A DNA stretch of 64,000 bases from positions 62,001 to 126,000 of the forward strand of contig JBJOHO010000089.1 in assembly GCA_046047615.1 (NCBI GenBank). Reading direction: 5' to 3'. Positions within the stretch are counted from its first letter, which is position 1. Each line of letters begins with the position of its first letter. The notes under the pieces were generated by a model, which ran no database searches, was not told where the DNA came from, and saw only the letters and a program-made list of their open reading frames with translations. Below are positions 33,220 through 42,002 of this stretch, in pieces. This DNA comes from ZC4RG30 sp046047615. GTDB lineage: Bacteria; Pseudomonadota; Gammaproteobacteria; Steroidobacterales; Steroidobacteraceae. The position numbers were made by a program, and so were the translations under genes.

Positions 33220-36200
33220 TCACGCCTGGGCCATGCGCACGGCCTCGTCAACGTCGACGCTCACCAGCCGTGAGACCCCGGGCTCGTTCATCGTGACACC
33301 GACCAGCTGCGCGGCAAGCTCCATGGTCGTCTTGTTGTGGGTGATGAAGATGAACTGCACGCGTGCGGACATCTCGCGCACGATTTCGCAGAAGCGGCCG
33401 ACGTTGCTCTCGTCAAGTGGCGCATCAACCTCATCGAGGAGGCAGAAGGGCGCCGGATTCAGGTCGAAGATGGAGAACACCAGCGCCACCGCGGTGAGGG
33501 CCTTCTCGCCGCCCGAAAGCTGGGAAATGGAACTGATGCGCTTGCCCGGCGGACGTGCCATGACAGCCACCCCGGCCGTCAGCGGATCCTCGCCCACCAT
33601 CTCGAGGTAGGCATGGCCGCCGCCGAACAGGCGTGGGAATTTTTCCTTGAGGCCGGCGTTGATGCGGTTGAAGGTGTCCTCGAAGCGAGTGCGGGTTTCG
33701 CGGTCGATCTTGCGCATGGCTTGCTCGAGCGTATCGAGCGCGTCGGTCAGGTCCTTGTGCTGCGCGTCGAGGTAGGTCTTGCGCTCGGTCTGCTCGCGCA
33801 GCTCGTCGATCGCTGCGAGGTTGACCTGCCCCAGGCGCTGCAGGTCCGCCTGCACACTGGCCAGCCGGCTCTCCCAGCGTCCGAGGTCGGTCGCTGCGGC
33901 CACCGCTTCCATGACCTCGTCGAGGTCGAAACGCGTGGCGCGGAACTGCTCGGCCAGCGACTCCAGGCGCAAACGCGATTCCTGGGCCGCAAGGCGGGCG
34001 TCCTCCATCGACGAACGCGCCTCGGCGACCCGCTTGCCCGCCGCCTGGCGCCGCTCATCCAGCTGACGCAGCTCGGCGTCGGCAGCGTCCAGTTCAGCCC
34101 GGACCGCCGTCAATTCAGCCTCGACCTCGAAACGCCGCGACAGGGCCTCCTCCAGCTGCAACGCCAAGGCTTCGAGCGGTTCGTCACCGACCTGCAGTTC
34201 GGACTGCAGCTGCTCGCGGCGCATGGTGGCCTGTTCCCGCTGCTCCAGCATGCGCTGCAAGGACTGCCCCACCGAGGCCAGCGTGGAGCGCCGCCCCTCA
34301 AGCTGGATCAGCAGCTCACGGGCACGCAACTGCGCCGCCTGTGCCTGCTGCCGCGCCTCGTGTGACCCGGCCCGCAGGTCCTCACGCTCCAGCTCCAGCT
34401 CGCGTCGCAAGGCATCGAGCTGGTCCAGCCCCGAGGCCGCCTGCTCATAGGCCTCCCGCGCCCGAGCCAGGGAACCGCGGCACTTCTCGCGCTCCCCATC
34501 CAGCTCTGCACCGTCGCGGAGGATGCGGTCGCGCCGCTGCGAGGTCTGCTGGGCGCGCACACGGCCTGCCTCAGCCTGGCCACGCAACTCGGTGTAGGCG
34601 CGGTTGGCCGCCTGAAGCTGCGCCTGCAGCGAATCACGCTGTTGTTCGGCAGCGGCCACCCGTCCGCGGGACGCGGCCAAAGCCTCGTCGGCGGCCATGA
34701 CCTCTTCCTCGCGCTGGTCCAGCGACTGCCGCAACGCCTTGAGTCGGTGCTCGCGTTCCAGCACCCCGGCGTGGACGTCCTCGCCCCGCACCACGCGCAG
34801 CCAATCCGGACCCAGCCACTCCCCGGTGGGCGTCACGAAGGACTCTCCAGCCCCCAGCCGGCGCCTGGACGCCAGGGCCTCTGCCAGCGACGGTGCCGTG
34901 CGGATGCCCGCGAGACGCCGCAGCAGGGCCGCGGGGCCGCGCACCTGCGCCGCCAGCGAGTCGTCCGCGCTGCCGGCCAACGCAGGTTCGCCCGGCTCGA
35001 GCAGCATGACCTGGCCCTGCTGCAGTCGACCCAGATCGCCCACCAAGGCATCCAGCCCATCCACGCACACGGCCTCAAGTGCATCGCCGAGCACGGCCTC
35101 GACGCCGCGCTCCCAGCCGGGATTGACCTCCAACTGGGAAGCCAGGCGCGGCCTGGCCGAGAGTCCCGTCGCCGACAACCAGCGGCTGGCCTCACGATCA
35201 CGATCACCCAGTGCCGCACGCTGCACCGCCTCCAGGGACACCAGCTCGGCGCGGGCTTTCTCGCGGCCCAGGCGGCTCGCCTCGAGCCGGGCATCAGCTG
35301 ACTGCTGCGCCTGCCGCAGTGCCTGGACCTCGGCCAGCACAGCGTGCAGCGCCTCCGTCAGGTCGTCGGCATGCTGGCGCGCCGCGGACTCGCGGGCTTC
35401 GATCTCCGCCAGACCGGCTCCCGCGTCCGCGGCGGCGAGCTGCTCCAGCTCCACCGTGAGCCGGTCGGCCTGCGCCGCCAGGCGCCGGGACTGATCCTCC
35501 AGCTGCTCGATGCGCGCGCGCTCGACCTGCATCGTCTGGTTGGTGCGGCCGGACTGGCTGCTGAACTGCTCCCAACGCTGCTGCCAGCCTTGCATGGCGC
35601 GTTCACTCTCGTCACGCGCCTGCGCGCGCACCTGCTCGATGCGCTGTGCCTCTTCCGCGGCCGGTTGCAGCTGCGTGATCTCGCCCTGCAACAGCGCCTG
35701 CTGCGACTCGTCGCGCGCGATCTGCGCGGCGAGTTCGCCCTGCAGCGATTCGGCGCGCGAGAGTTCCGCCTTGCGACGGTCCCGCAGTTCGCGTGCATGC
35801 GAGAGCGCCTGCTCGGTGCGGGCAACCTCGGTACTGTGGCCATAGAAACGCGCCTGCACGCCAGCAACGCGTTCGGTCTCGCCCGCGTGGAACTCACGCT
35901 GGCGCTCTAGCGCAGCCTCGATCGCGCGCTGGGCTGCCAGCGCCTGCTGCAACTGCAGGTCGCAATCGCGCACCGCATGTTCGTTCGCGGTCGACTGGCG
36001 GTCCACATCACGCAGCCGCAGCGCGATCAGTTCCGCACCGAGACGCCGCTCCTCGTTCTTCAGGTCCTGGTAGCGGCGCGCCACCGAAGCCTGCCGCTGC
36101 AGATGACGGATCTGCTTTTCCACTTCGTCCCGCAGGTCCTGCAGGCGCTCAAGGTTCTCGCGGGTTTCGGCAACGCGCGTCTCGGTCTCGCGGCGACGCT

Positions 36201-36723
36201 CCTTGTACTTGGAAATCCCTGCCGCTTCCTCGACGAAATTGCGCATGTCATCGCTGCGCGCCTCGATGACGCGCGAAATCATGCCCTGCTCGATGATGGC
36301 GTAGCTGCGGGGCCCCAGCCCCGTGCCGAGGAACAGCGTCGTGATGTCCTTGCGGCGGCACCGCGAGCCGTTGATGAAATAGCTCGACGATCCGTCCCGC
36401 GACACGACGCGCTTCAGCGAGATCTCGTTGTAGGCCGCGTAAGCGCCCGACATGCGGCCGTCGGTGTTGTCGAAAACCAGTTCGACGGAGGCATTGCCGA
36501 CCGGCTTGCGGGCGCTTGAGCCGTTGAAGATGACGTCGCTCATCGACTCGCCGCGCAGGTGGCGCGCCGACAGCTCGCCCATCACCCAGCGCACCGCGTC
36601 GATGACGTTGGACTTGCCGCAGCCATTGGGACCCACGACGCCGGTGAGGTTTTCCGGGAACAGGACCGTCGTCGGGTCCACGAAAGACTTGAAACCGGCG
36701 AGCTTGACCTTGGTCAGACGCAT
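33220..36723 (-). CDS. smc: Chromosome segregation protein SMC
   Basis: SMC is the ATPase of the condensin that works with ScpA and ScpB. The 1167-residue protein has Walker A GPNGCGKSNVIDAVRW near residue 32, a long coiled coil with a central hinge containing GWERGVEAVLGDAL, the signature LSGGEKALTAVAL and Walker B PAPFCLLDEVDAPLDE. Finding smc and scpAB in one window close to dif fits a role in terminus segregation, though the closeness may be chance. The start at 36723 faces queF across 53 bases. Confidence 0.97.
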   Translation of the reverse strand: MRLTKVKLAGFKSFVDPTTVLFPENLTGVVGPNGCGKSNVIDAVRWVMGELSARHLRGESMSDVIFNGSSARKPVGNASVELVFDNTDGRMSGAYAAYNEISLKRVVSRDGSSSYFINGSRCRRKDITTLFLGTGLGPRSYAIIEQGMISRVIEARSDDMRNFVEEAAGISKYKERRRETETRVAETRENLERLQDLRDEVEKQIRHLQRQASVARRYQDLKNEERRLGAELIALRLRDVDRQSTANEHAVRDCDLQLQQALAAQRAIEAALERQREFHAGETERVAGVQARFYGHSTEVARTEQALSHARELRDRRKAELSRAESLQGELAAQIARDESQQALLQGEITQLQPAAEEAQRIEQVRAQARDESERAMQGWQQRWEQFSSQSGRTNQTMQVERARIEQLEDQSRRLAAQADRLTVELEQLAAADAGAGLAEIEARESAARQHADDLTEALHAVLAEVQALRQAQQSADARLEASRLGREKARAELVSLEAVQRAALGDRDREASRWLSATGLSARPRLASQLEVNPGWERGVEAVLGDALEAVCVDGLDALVGDLGRLQQGQVMLLEPGEPALAGSADDSLAAQVRGPAALLRRLAGIRTAPSLAEALASRRRLGAGESFVTPTGEWLGPDWLRVVRGEDVHAGVLEREHRLKALRQSLDQREEEVMAADEALAASRGRVAAAEQQRDSLQAQLQAANRAYTELRGQAEAGRVRAQQTSQRRDRILRDGAELDGEREKCRGSLARAREAYEQAASGLDQLDALRRELELEREDLRAGSHEARQQAQAAQLRARELLIQLEGRRSTLASVGQSLQRMLEQREQATMRREQLQSELQVGDEPLEALALQLEEALSRRFEVEAELTAVRAELDAADAELRQLDERRQAAGKRVAEARSSMEDARLAAQESRLRLESLAEQFRATRFDLDEVMEAVAAATDLGRWESRLASVQADLQRLGQVNLAAIDELREQTERKTYLDAQHKDLTDALDTLEQAMRKIDRETRTRFEDTFNRINAGLKEKFPRLFGGGHAYLEMVGEDPLTAGVAVMARPPGKRISSISQLSGGEKALTAVALVFSIFDLNPAPFCLLDEVDAPLDESNVGRFCEIVREMSARVQFIFITHNKTTMELAAQLVGVTMNEPGVSRLVSVDVDEAVRMAQA

Positions 36724-36776
36724 TCGTAGGTATCCGTTTTCCTGCAGCCCGCTAGTGTAGGATACGCAGCCACACC

Positions 36777-37166
36777 ATGAGCACCAAACCTTCCTCCAGC
36801 CTCGAGACGTTTCCGAGCCCCGCGCCGGAGCGTGATTACACGATCCGCATGACCATGCCGGAGTTCACGTGCCTGTGCCCGAAGACGGGCCAACCGGACT
36901 TCGCCACGCTCAAGCTCGAATACGTTCCTGACCAGCGCTGCCTCGAACTGAAAGCGCTGAAGCTCTACCTGTGGTCATTCCGCGACCGTGGCTGCTTCCA
37001 CGAAGCCGTGACGAACGAGATCATGTCCTGCATGGTCGAAGCCACGCAGCCGCGGTTCCTGAGGCTCACGGCAGAGTTCTACGTCCGCGGTGGCATCTAC
37101 ACCACAGTCGTGGCGCAGCACCACGCCGCAGGCTGGCAGCCCCCCGCTCCGGTGACCCTGCCCTGA
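36777..37166 (+). CDS. queF: 7-cyano-7-deazaguanine reductase (short QueF)
   Basis: QueF reduces preQ0 to preQ1 with NADPH in queuosine synthesis. The 129-residue unimodular form has the catalytic Cys34 and Asp41 in TCLCPKTGQPDF and the QueF nucleotide motif ELKALKLYLWSFRDRGCFHE. It begins 53 bases from the divergent smc start, where a TAGGAT element (36758-36763) may be its -10. The short form is common outside the enterobacteria, which have a longer bimodular QueF. Confidence 0.95.
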   Translation: MSTKPSSSLETFPSPAPERDYTIRMTMPEFTCLCPKTGQPDFATLKLEYVPDQRCLELKALKLYLWSFRDRGCFHEAVTNEIMSCMVEATQPRFLRLTAEFYVRGGIYTTVVAQHHAAGWQPPAPVTLP

Positions 37167-37194
37167 CGGACTGCCGGGCGCATGGTCTTGAGGG

Positions 37195-37223
37195 CTGGAA
37201 TCCATCCACGGGCCCGGTATAAT
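37195..37223 (+). promoter_or_regulatory. Predicted sigma-70 promoter of dksA
   Basis: A perfect -10 TATAAT (37218-37223) lies 17 bases after CTGGAA (37195-37200), a 3-of-6 match to the -35 box. Transcription would begin near 37230, about 34 bases upstream of the dksA ATG, and the leader contains GGAG at a proper distance. Confidence 0.6.
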
Positions 37224-37263
37224 GTCGAGTTCCTCGGCAGGCTCACCAGTCCCGGAGTGCGAG

Positions 37264-38022
37264 ATGGCGGCCAAGAAGACTGCCCCGAAAACCAGCAAGG
37301 CGAAGAAGCCGGCGTCCGGCAAACCGCAAGCGGAAACCCGCAAGCCCGTTGCCAAGGCAGCACCAGCAAAAACCTCGGCTGCTGCGCCCAAGCCGGCGCC
37401 AGTGGCATCCAAGCCTCTGGCCGCGAAGCCCACGGCTGCGCCGCCCAGGGCGCCCGCACCCGCCAAGCCTTCCCGACCTGAACCGGTGGTTGCAAAGGTG
37501 GCCAAGTCTCCGGCACAAACTGAACCCCAGGTCGTGGCTCCTCCGCCTGTTCCTCAGGAAGACATGGATAACGGTGACCTGAACCTGCTCGCCGGGCCGC
37601 GGAACGTACAGCCCTACGTCCCCAAGCGGGGCGAGCAGTACATGAGCGAAGAGCAGCTCAAGCACTTCCACCACATCCTCAGCCAGTGGAAACACGACCT
37701 GATGGTGGAGGTCGATCGCACTGTCTCGCACATGAAGGACGAGGCGGCCAACTTCCCTGACCCGAACGACCGCGCGACGCAGGAGGAGGAGTTCAGCCTC
37801 GAACTGCGCACCCGGGATCGCGAGCGCAAGTTGATCCGCAAGATCGAGGAAGCGCTCAACCGGATCGATGACGGCAGCTACGGTTATTGCCTCGAGACGG
37901 GTGAGCCCATCGGGATCAAGCGTCTGGAGGCCCGTCCGGTTGCCACGCTGTCCATCGAGGCCCAGGAGCGCCGTGAGCGTCGCGAACGCCAGTACGGCGA
38001 CCGGGACGACCGGTACCGCTGA
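37264..38022 (+). CDS. dksA: RNA polymerase-binding protein DksA, single-cysteine type with long N-terminal extension
   Basis: DksA enters the RNA polymerase secondary channel and works with ppGpp. The 252-residue protein has a 100-residue Lys/Ala/Pro-rich extension, then a DksA core whose coiled-coil tip keeps Asp166, Asp169 and Ala171 (FPDPNDRATQEE). The zinc finger, normally four cysteines, has only Cys209 (YGYCLETGEPIGI), and the second cysteine pair is replaced by RPVATLSIEAQERRE, a pattern I associate with alphaproteobacterial DksA. The ATG at 37264 follows GGAGTGCG. It is followed by gluQ, the usual neighbour. Confidence 0.93.
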   Translation: MAAKKTAPKTSKAKKPASGKPQAETRKPVAKAAPAKTSAAAPKPAPVASKPLAAKPTAAPPRAPAPAKPSRPEPVVAKVAKSPAQTEPQVVAPPPVPQEDMDNGDLNLLAGPRNVQPYVPKRGEQYMSEEQLKHFHHILSQWKHDLMVEVDRTVSHMKDEAANFPDPNDRATQEEEFSLELRTRDRERKLIRKIEEALNRIDDGSYGYCLETGEPIGIKRLEARPVATLSIEAQERRERRERQYGDRDDRYR

Positions 38023-38053
38023 CCTCCAGTCACGGCCGGGTCCGTCGGCAGCG

Positions 38054-38938
38054 GTGTATCGCGGCCGGTTCGCTCCCTCCCCGACCGGCCCCCTGCATTT
38101 GGGGTCACTGGTCGCCGCGGTAGGCAGTTTTCTCGAGGCCCGGCGCAACCATGGGGAATGGTGGGTCCGGATCGAGGATCTGGACACACCCCGCGTCCGT
38201 CCCGGGGCTGCAGACGCCATACTCCGGCTGCTGGAGCGGCTCCACCTGATCCCCGACGGGGAAATCTGCTACCAGTCCACCCGGAACGAACGCTACCGGG
38301 AGGCGCTACAGACCCTGCAGCGCGCTGGGCGCGCCTTCCCCTGCGCCTGCAGTCGCAGCGATCTCGAGGTCCGGCCGTGTCGCGGCGGATGCCAGGCCGT
38401 TGCCACGCCTGGGACTGCCGTGGCGTGGCGTCTGCGCCTGGATCCCGATGACAACCTCAGCTTCGCGGATGCCTTCCAGGGACCACAGCGCGGACCACGG
38501 GTACCGCTCGACTCTCCCGTGCTGATGCGCAAGGACGGCATTGCGGCCTACCAGTTGGCGGTGGTCGTCGATGACGCCTCCCAAGGCATGACCGACGTCG
38601 TGAGGGGTGCGGACCTGCTTGAGAGCACCCACTGGCAGATCGCGGTGTATCGCGCACTGGATTTTTCACCGCCGCGTTTCGCACACCTGCCGTTGGTGGT
38701 GTCCGACGACGGCAGCAAGCTCTCCAAGTCGCGCAGCGCAGCCGCAGTGGCGGATCTGGCAGCCAGCGAAGCGCTGCGGCAGACCTTGACCTGCCTGTCC
38801 CACCCGGTGCCTGTCTCCCTTGAGGGTGCCAAGCCACGCGAGATTCTGGAATGGGCGACCGCCGCCTGGGATCCGCGACGTCTGCAGGACCGGAAGATCT
38901 GTCCCTCTGTGGCGATTACCGATAGGCCGGTCTGCTGA
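38054..38938 (+). CDS. gluQ: Glutamyl-Q tRNA(Asp) synthetase
   Basis: GluQRS attaches glutamate to queuosine in tRNA-Asp. The 294-residue protein resembles the catalytic half of GluRS: GRFAPSPTGPLHLGSL near the start, VRIEDLDTPR, zinc-binding CACSRSDLEVRPCRGGC and the KMSKS-like SDDGSKLSKS. There is no anticodon-binding domain, as expected. The GTG at 38054 matches the family start; no clear ribosome site precedes it, so coupling to dksA 31 bases upstream is likely. Its substrate pathway links it functionally to queF. Confidence 0.92.
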   Translation: MYRGRFAPSPTGPLHLGSLVAAVGSFLEARRNHGEWWVRIEDLDTPRVRPGAADAILRLLERLHLIPDGEICYQSTRNERYREALQTLQRAGRAFPCACSRSDLEVRPCRGGCQAVATPGTAVAWRLRLDPDDNLSFADAFQGPQRGPRVPLDSPVLMRKDGIAAYQLAVVVDDASQGMTDVVRGADLLESTHWQIAVYRALDFSPPRFAHLPLVVSDDGSKLSKSRSAAAVADLAASEALRQTLTCLSHPVPVSLEGAKPREILEWATAAWDPRRLQDRKICPSVAITDRPVC

Positions 38939-38989
38939 TCCGTGTTATTTCTGCCACAGTTCAGGACATCAGGCTGTGCAGGAGCACCG

Positions 38990-39352
38990 ATGAATGAGTG
39001 GCGCGTCATCAAGAAGTACCCGAATCGCCGGCTGTACGACACCACGGAAAGTCGTTATGTCACCTTGGCGGACATCCGTCGCCTTGTGCTGGCACAGCTT
39101 CCCTTCAAGGTGATCGACAAAGCCACCCAGCGGGACATCACCCGCGGCATTTTGCTGCAGGTCATTGGTGAACAGGAACAGCAGGGCGACTCCCTGCTGA
39201 CGCGCGAGTTCCTGTCGGCCCTCATCCGTGGGCTTGCGGAAGCCTCTGCTGGCAGACGCCCCGCGCTTGCCGAGGCGGCGCAACTGTTGGTGCAACTTGA
39301 GGCGGTCGCCGCCGGCACCGAGGGTTCGTCCCCCATCGGTACTGCAGCCTGA
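38990..39352 (+). CDS. phaR: Polyhydroxyalkanoate synthesis repressor PhaR
   Basis: PhaR binds DNA and PHA granules and represses phasin genes. The 120-residue product has the DNA-binding PHB/PHA accumulation domain (KKYPNRRLYDTTESRYVTL at residues 8-26) and a following regulatory helix region (GILLQVIGEQEQQGDSLLT). The ATG at 38990 follows AGGAG by six bases. No PHA synthase or phasin gene is in the window, so its targets lie elsewhere. Its stop codon touches the pnp terminator. Confidence 0.92.
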   Translation: MNEWRVIKKYPNRRLYDTTESRYVTLADIRRLVLAQLPFKVIDKATQRDITRGILLQVIGEQEQQGDSLLTREFLSALIRGLAEASAGRRPALAEAAQLLVQLEAVAAGTEGSSPIGTAA

Positions 39353-39389
39353 AAAAAACAACCCCGCGACCCATGAGGCGCGGGGTTGT
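39352..39389 (-). terminator. Intrinsic terminator of the rpsO-pnp transcript
   Basis: ACAACCCCGCG (39358-39368) and CGCGGGGTTGT (39379-39389) form an 11-bp GC-rich stem with a 10-base loop. On the minus strand it is followed by seven T residues (39352-39358). It lies 72 bases after the pnp stop. No T tract follows on the plus strand, so it should not terminate phaR efficiently. Confidence 0.88.
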
Positions 39390-39461
39390 CTGAAGTCCCG
39401 ATCGGCACCGGAACCGCCTTGGACAGGCCAAGGCGATTCAAGACGGTCCGACGAAACGGCG

Positions 39462-41552
39462 TCAGGCCATGTCGACGTTGCGCATGGACAGGCGCACGCG
39501 GCCCTGCCGGTCAACTTCCAGCACCTTCACCCGTACCACGTCGCCCTCCTTCAGCTTGTCGGAGACATTCTCCACGCGCTCCTCGGAGATCTGCGAAATG
39601 TGCACCAGACCATCACGACCCGGAAGGATGGTGACGAAGGCGCCGAAGTCCATCAGACGCGCCACACGCCCCTCATAGACACGGCCCACCTCAACGTCGG
39701 CGGTGATCAGCTCGATCCGGCGCTGCGCCTCGCGGCCAGCCAGTCCGTTGACCGAAGCGATCTTCACGGTGCCGTCGTTCTCGATATCGATCGTGGTGCC
39801 GGTTTCCTCGGTGATCTGGCGGATCACCGCGCCACCCTTTCCGATCACGTCGCGGATCTTCTCCGGATCGATCTTCAGCGTGATGATCGACGGCGCCCAT
39901 TCCGACATCTTCGCCCGCGGCGCCGACAGCACTTTGTCCATCTCGCCAAGGATGTGGTTGCGTCCTTCCAGGGCCTGGTCGAGCGCGACCTTCATGATCT
40001 CGGGCGTGATGCCCTCGACCTTGATGTCCATCTGCAACGCGGTGATGCCGTCGGCCGTGCCGGCGACCTTGAAGTCCATGTCGCCGAGATGGTCCTCGTC
40101 ACCCAGGATATCGGTGATGACCCGGTAGCGGTCGCCCTCAAGAACCAGGCCCATGGCGACGCCGGCCACCGGCGCCTTGACCGGCACGCCCGCATCCATC
40201 AGCGCCAGGCTCGTACCGCAGACGCTGGCCATGGAGCTGGAACCGTTGGACTCCAGGATCTCGGACACCACGCGCAGCACGTAGGGGAAATCTTCCATCT
40301 TGGGCAGGACGGCACTGATGCCACGCCGGGCCAGATTGCCGTGACCGATCTCGCGACGCTTTGGCGAGCCCATCATCCCGGTCTCACCAACGGAGAACGG
40401 AGGGAAGTTGTAGTGCAGCATGAAGGGCTCGCGCCGCTCGCCTTCCAGTGCATCGATGATCTGCGCGTCACGCGTCGTGCCCAGCGTGGTGGTGACCAGC
40501 GCCTGGGTCTCGCCGCGCGTGAAGAGCGCGGAACCGTGAGTCCGGGGCAGCAACCCGACCTGGATATTGATGGGACGCACGGTGCGGTAGTCCCGTCCGT
40601 CGATACGCGGCTCGCCCGCGAGGATCCGTTCGCGGACGATGCGGCTCTCGAGGTTGAACAACTGGGTCCCGACCTGTTCGTTCGTCCAGCGCGCCACACC
40701 GTCGACCTGCGGCACCGCCGCCAGGGTGGCTGTCTTGATCGCGCCGACCCGGGCGTAGCGATCCTGCTTCACGGTGATGCGGTAGGCCTCGGACAGCGCT
40801 GCTTCGGCCTGGACTTTGACGAAGGCCAGCAGCTCGGCATCCTGGACCGGCGCCTTCCAGTCCCAGCGCGGCTTGCCGGCCTGGCTGACGAGACCGTCGA
40901 TGGCCTGGATGGCCACCTGCATCTGCTCGTGGCCATAGACCACCGCACCGAGCATGACCTGCTCGGAGAGCCGGTCGGCCTCGGATTCGACCATCAGCAC
41001 GGCATCGCGCGTGCCGGCGACCACCAGCTCAAGACGCGACGCCTTGAGGGCCTCGCGACCCGGATTGAGCAGGTAAGCCCCATCCTGGTAGCCGACGCGG
41101 ACCGCACCGATCGGGCCGGAGAAAGGCACGCCCGAAAGGGCGAGCGCCGCCGAGGCACCCAGCATGGCAGGAATGTCGGCCGGGATGTCAGGGTCCATCG
41201 AGACCACAGTGGCGACCACCTGGACCTCGTTGAAGAACCCGTCCGGAAACAGCGGGCGGATCGGGCGGTCGATGAGGCGGGATGTCAGCGTCTCGGCCTC
41301 GGTGGGCCGGCCCTCACGGCGGAAGTAGCCGCCCGGAATGCGGCCGGCAGCGTAAGTCTTTTCCTGGTAATTGACCGTCAGCGGGAAAAAGTCCTTGCCC
41401 GGCTGTACCTGCTTGCGGGCAACCGCCGTGACAAGGACGATGGTGTCACCCATCGAGACGACGACCGCACCATCGGCCTGGCGGGCCATGCCGCCCGTTT
41501 CGATGGAGACGTTGTGCGGTCCAAAGGGGAAAGAAGTCTTGATCACATTCAC
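39462..41552 (-). CDS. pnp: Polyribonucleotide nucleotidyltransferase
   Basis: PNPase degrades RNA 3' to 5' with phosphate and is part of the RNA degradosome. The 696-residue protein has two RNase PH cores (first near SIETGGMARQADGAVVV, second with GETQALVTTTLG), a KH domain (IGKGGAVIRQITEETGTTI) and a C-terminal S1 domain (VYEGRVARLMDFGAFVTIL). The start is GTG 41552. It follows rpsO in the standard order, with a long hairpin in the spacer. Confidence 0.97.
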   Translation of the reverse strand: MNVIKTSFPFGPHNVSIETGGMARQADGAVVVSMGDTIVLVTAVARKQVQPGKDFFPLTVNYQEKTYAAGRIPGGYFRREGRPTEAETLTSRLIDRPIRPLFPDGFFNEVQVVATVVSMDPDIPADIPAMLGASAALALSGVPFSGPIGAVRVGYQDGAYLLNPGREALKASRLELVVAGTRDAVLMVESEADRLSEQVMLGAVVYGHEQMQVAIQAIDGLVSQAGKPRWDWKAPVQDAELLAFVKVQAEAALSEAYRITVKQDRYARVGAIKTATLAAVPQVDGVARWTNEQVGTQLFNLESRIVRERILAGEPRIDGRDYRTVRPINIQVGLLPRTHGSALFTRGETQALVTTTLGTTRDAQIIDALEGERREPFMLHYNFPPFSVGETGMMGSPKRREIGHGNLARRGISAVLPKMEDFPYVLRVVSEILESNGSSSMASVCGTSLALMDAGVPVKAPVAGVAMGLVLEGDRYRVITDILGDEDHLGDMDFKVAGTADGITALQMDIKVEGITPEIMKVALDQALEGRNHILGEMDKVLSAPRAKMSEWAPSIITLKIDPEKIRDVIGKGGAVIRQITEETGTTIDIENDGTVKIASVNGLAGREAQRRIELITADVEVGRVYEGRVARLMDFGAFVTILPGRDGLVHISQISEERVENVSDKLKEGDVVRVKVLEVDRQGRVRLSMRNVDMA

Positions 41553-41616
41553 GATGGAATGACCTCGGGATCGGGAGGTAGCAACAAAGCCCTGATGTCG
41601 GGGCCCAGAAAGGAAT

Positions 41617-41647
41617 CGGGCCGCCTGGTCTCGAGACTGGCGGCCCG
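41617..41647 (-). other. rpsO-pnp intercistronic hairpin (processing site or attenuator)
   Basis: CGGGCCGCC (41617-41625) pairs with GGCGGCCCG (41639-41647), and GTCTC/GAGAC (41628-41637) extends the structure inward. On the minus strand it is followed by ATTCCTTTCT. In Escherichia coli the same spacer carries a terminator and an RNase III site through which PNPase autoregulates; this hairpin is in the equivalent place. Confidence 0.55.
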
Positions 41648-41655
41648 TTTTGCGG

Positions 41656-41925
41656 TCAGCGGCGCAGACCCAGCCGCTCGACGACTTCCTGGTACTTTTG
41701 TGGCTGCGTCGACTTCAGGTAGTCCAGCAAACGGCGCCGCTGGTTGACCAGCTTCACAAGACCGCGACGCGACGAGTGGTCGCCCTTGTGTGCCGCAAAA
41801 TGCCCACCCAGACCGCTGATGCGCTCCGACAGGAGGGCGATCTGCACTTCGGGGGAACCCGTGTCGTTCGGATCACGGCGGAACTTTGCGAGGATTTCAC
41901 TCTTGCTTTCGGTGGTCAGCGCCAT
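41656..41925 (-). CDS. rpsO: 30S ribosomal protein S15
   Basis: S15 binds 16S rRNA early in 30S assembly. The 89-residue length is standard and family segments are obvious: GSPEVQIALLSERI, HFAAHKGDHSSRRGLVKLV and RRRLLDYLKSTQPQKYQ. A good sigma-70 promoter lies just upstream at 41956-41984. It is followed by pnp. Confidence 0.98.
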   Translation of the reverse strand: MALTTESKSEILAKFRRDPNDTGSPEVQIALLSERISGLGGHFAAHKGDHSSRRGLVKLVNQRRRLLDYLKSTQPQKYQEVVERLGLRR

Positions 41926-41955
41926 TGCAGTTCAGGTCCTTGTTTGAAGCCGCGC

Positions 41956-41984
41956 ATTGTAGCGGCGCGGTAATGTTGGCTCAA
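41956..41984 (-). promoter_or_regulatory. Predicted sigma-70 promoter of rpsO-pnp
   Basis: On the minus strand TTGAGC (41979-41984) is followed after exactly 17 bases by TACAAT (41956-41961). Transcription would start near 41949, 24 bases before the rpsO ATG. This gives rpsO-pnp a promoter separate from the rimP-nusA-infB transcript. Confidence 0.72.
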
Positions 41985-42002
41985 GCGGAAAGTTGTGCTG
42001 GT

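Noticed and set aside
41584..41600. Short GCCC/GGGC hairpin before pnp considered as a terminator
   Set aside because: The stem is only four base pairs with no T tract, and the hairpin at 41617-41647 is the stronger structure.
39228..41747. 839-codon plus-strand open frame across pnp
   Set aside because: It is antisense to pnp, crosses the terminator, and has no domain or ribosome site.
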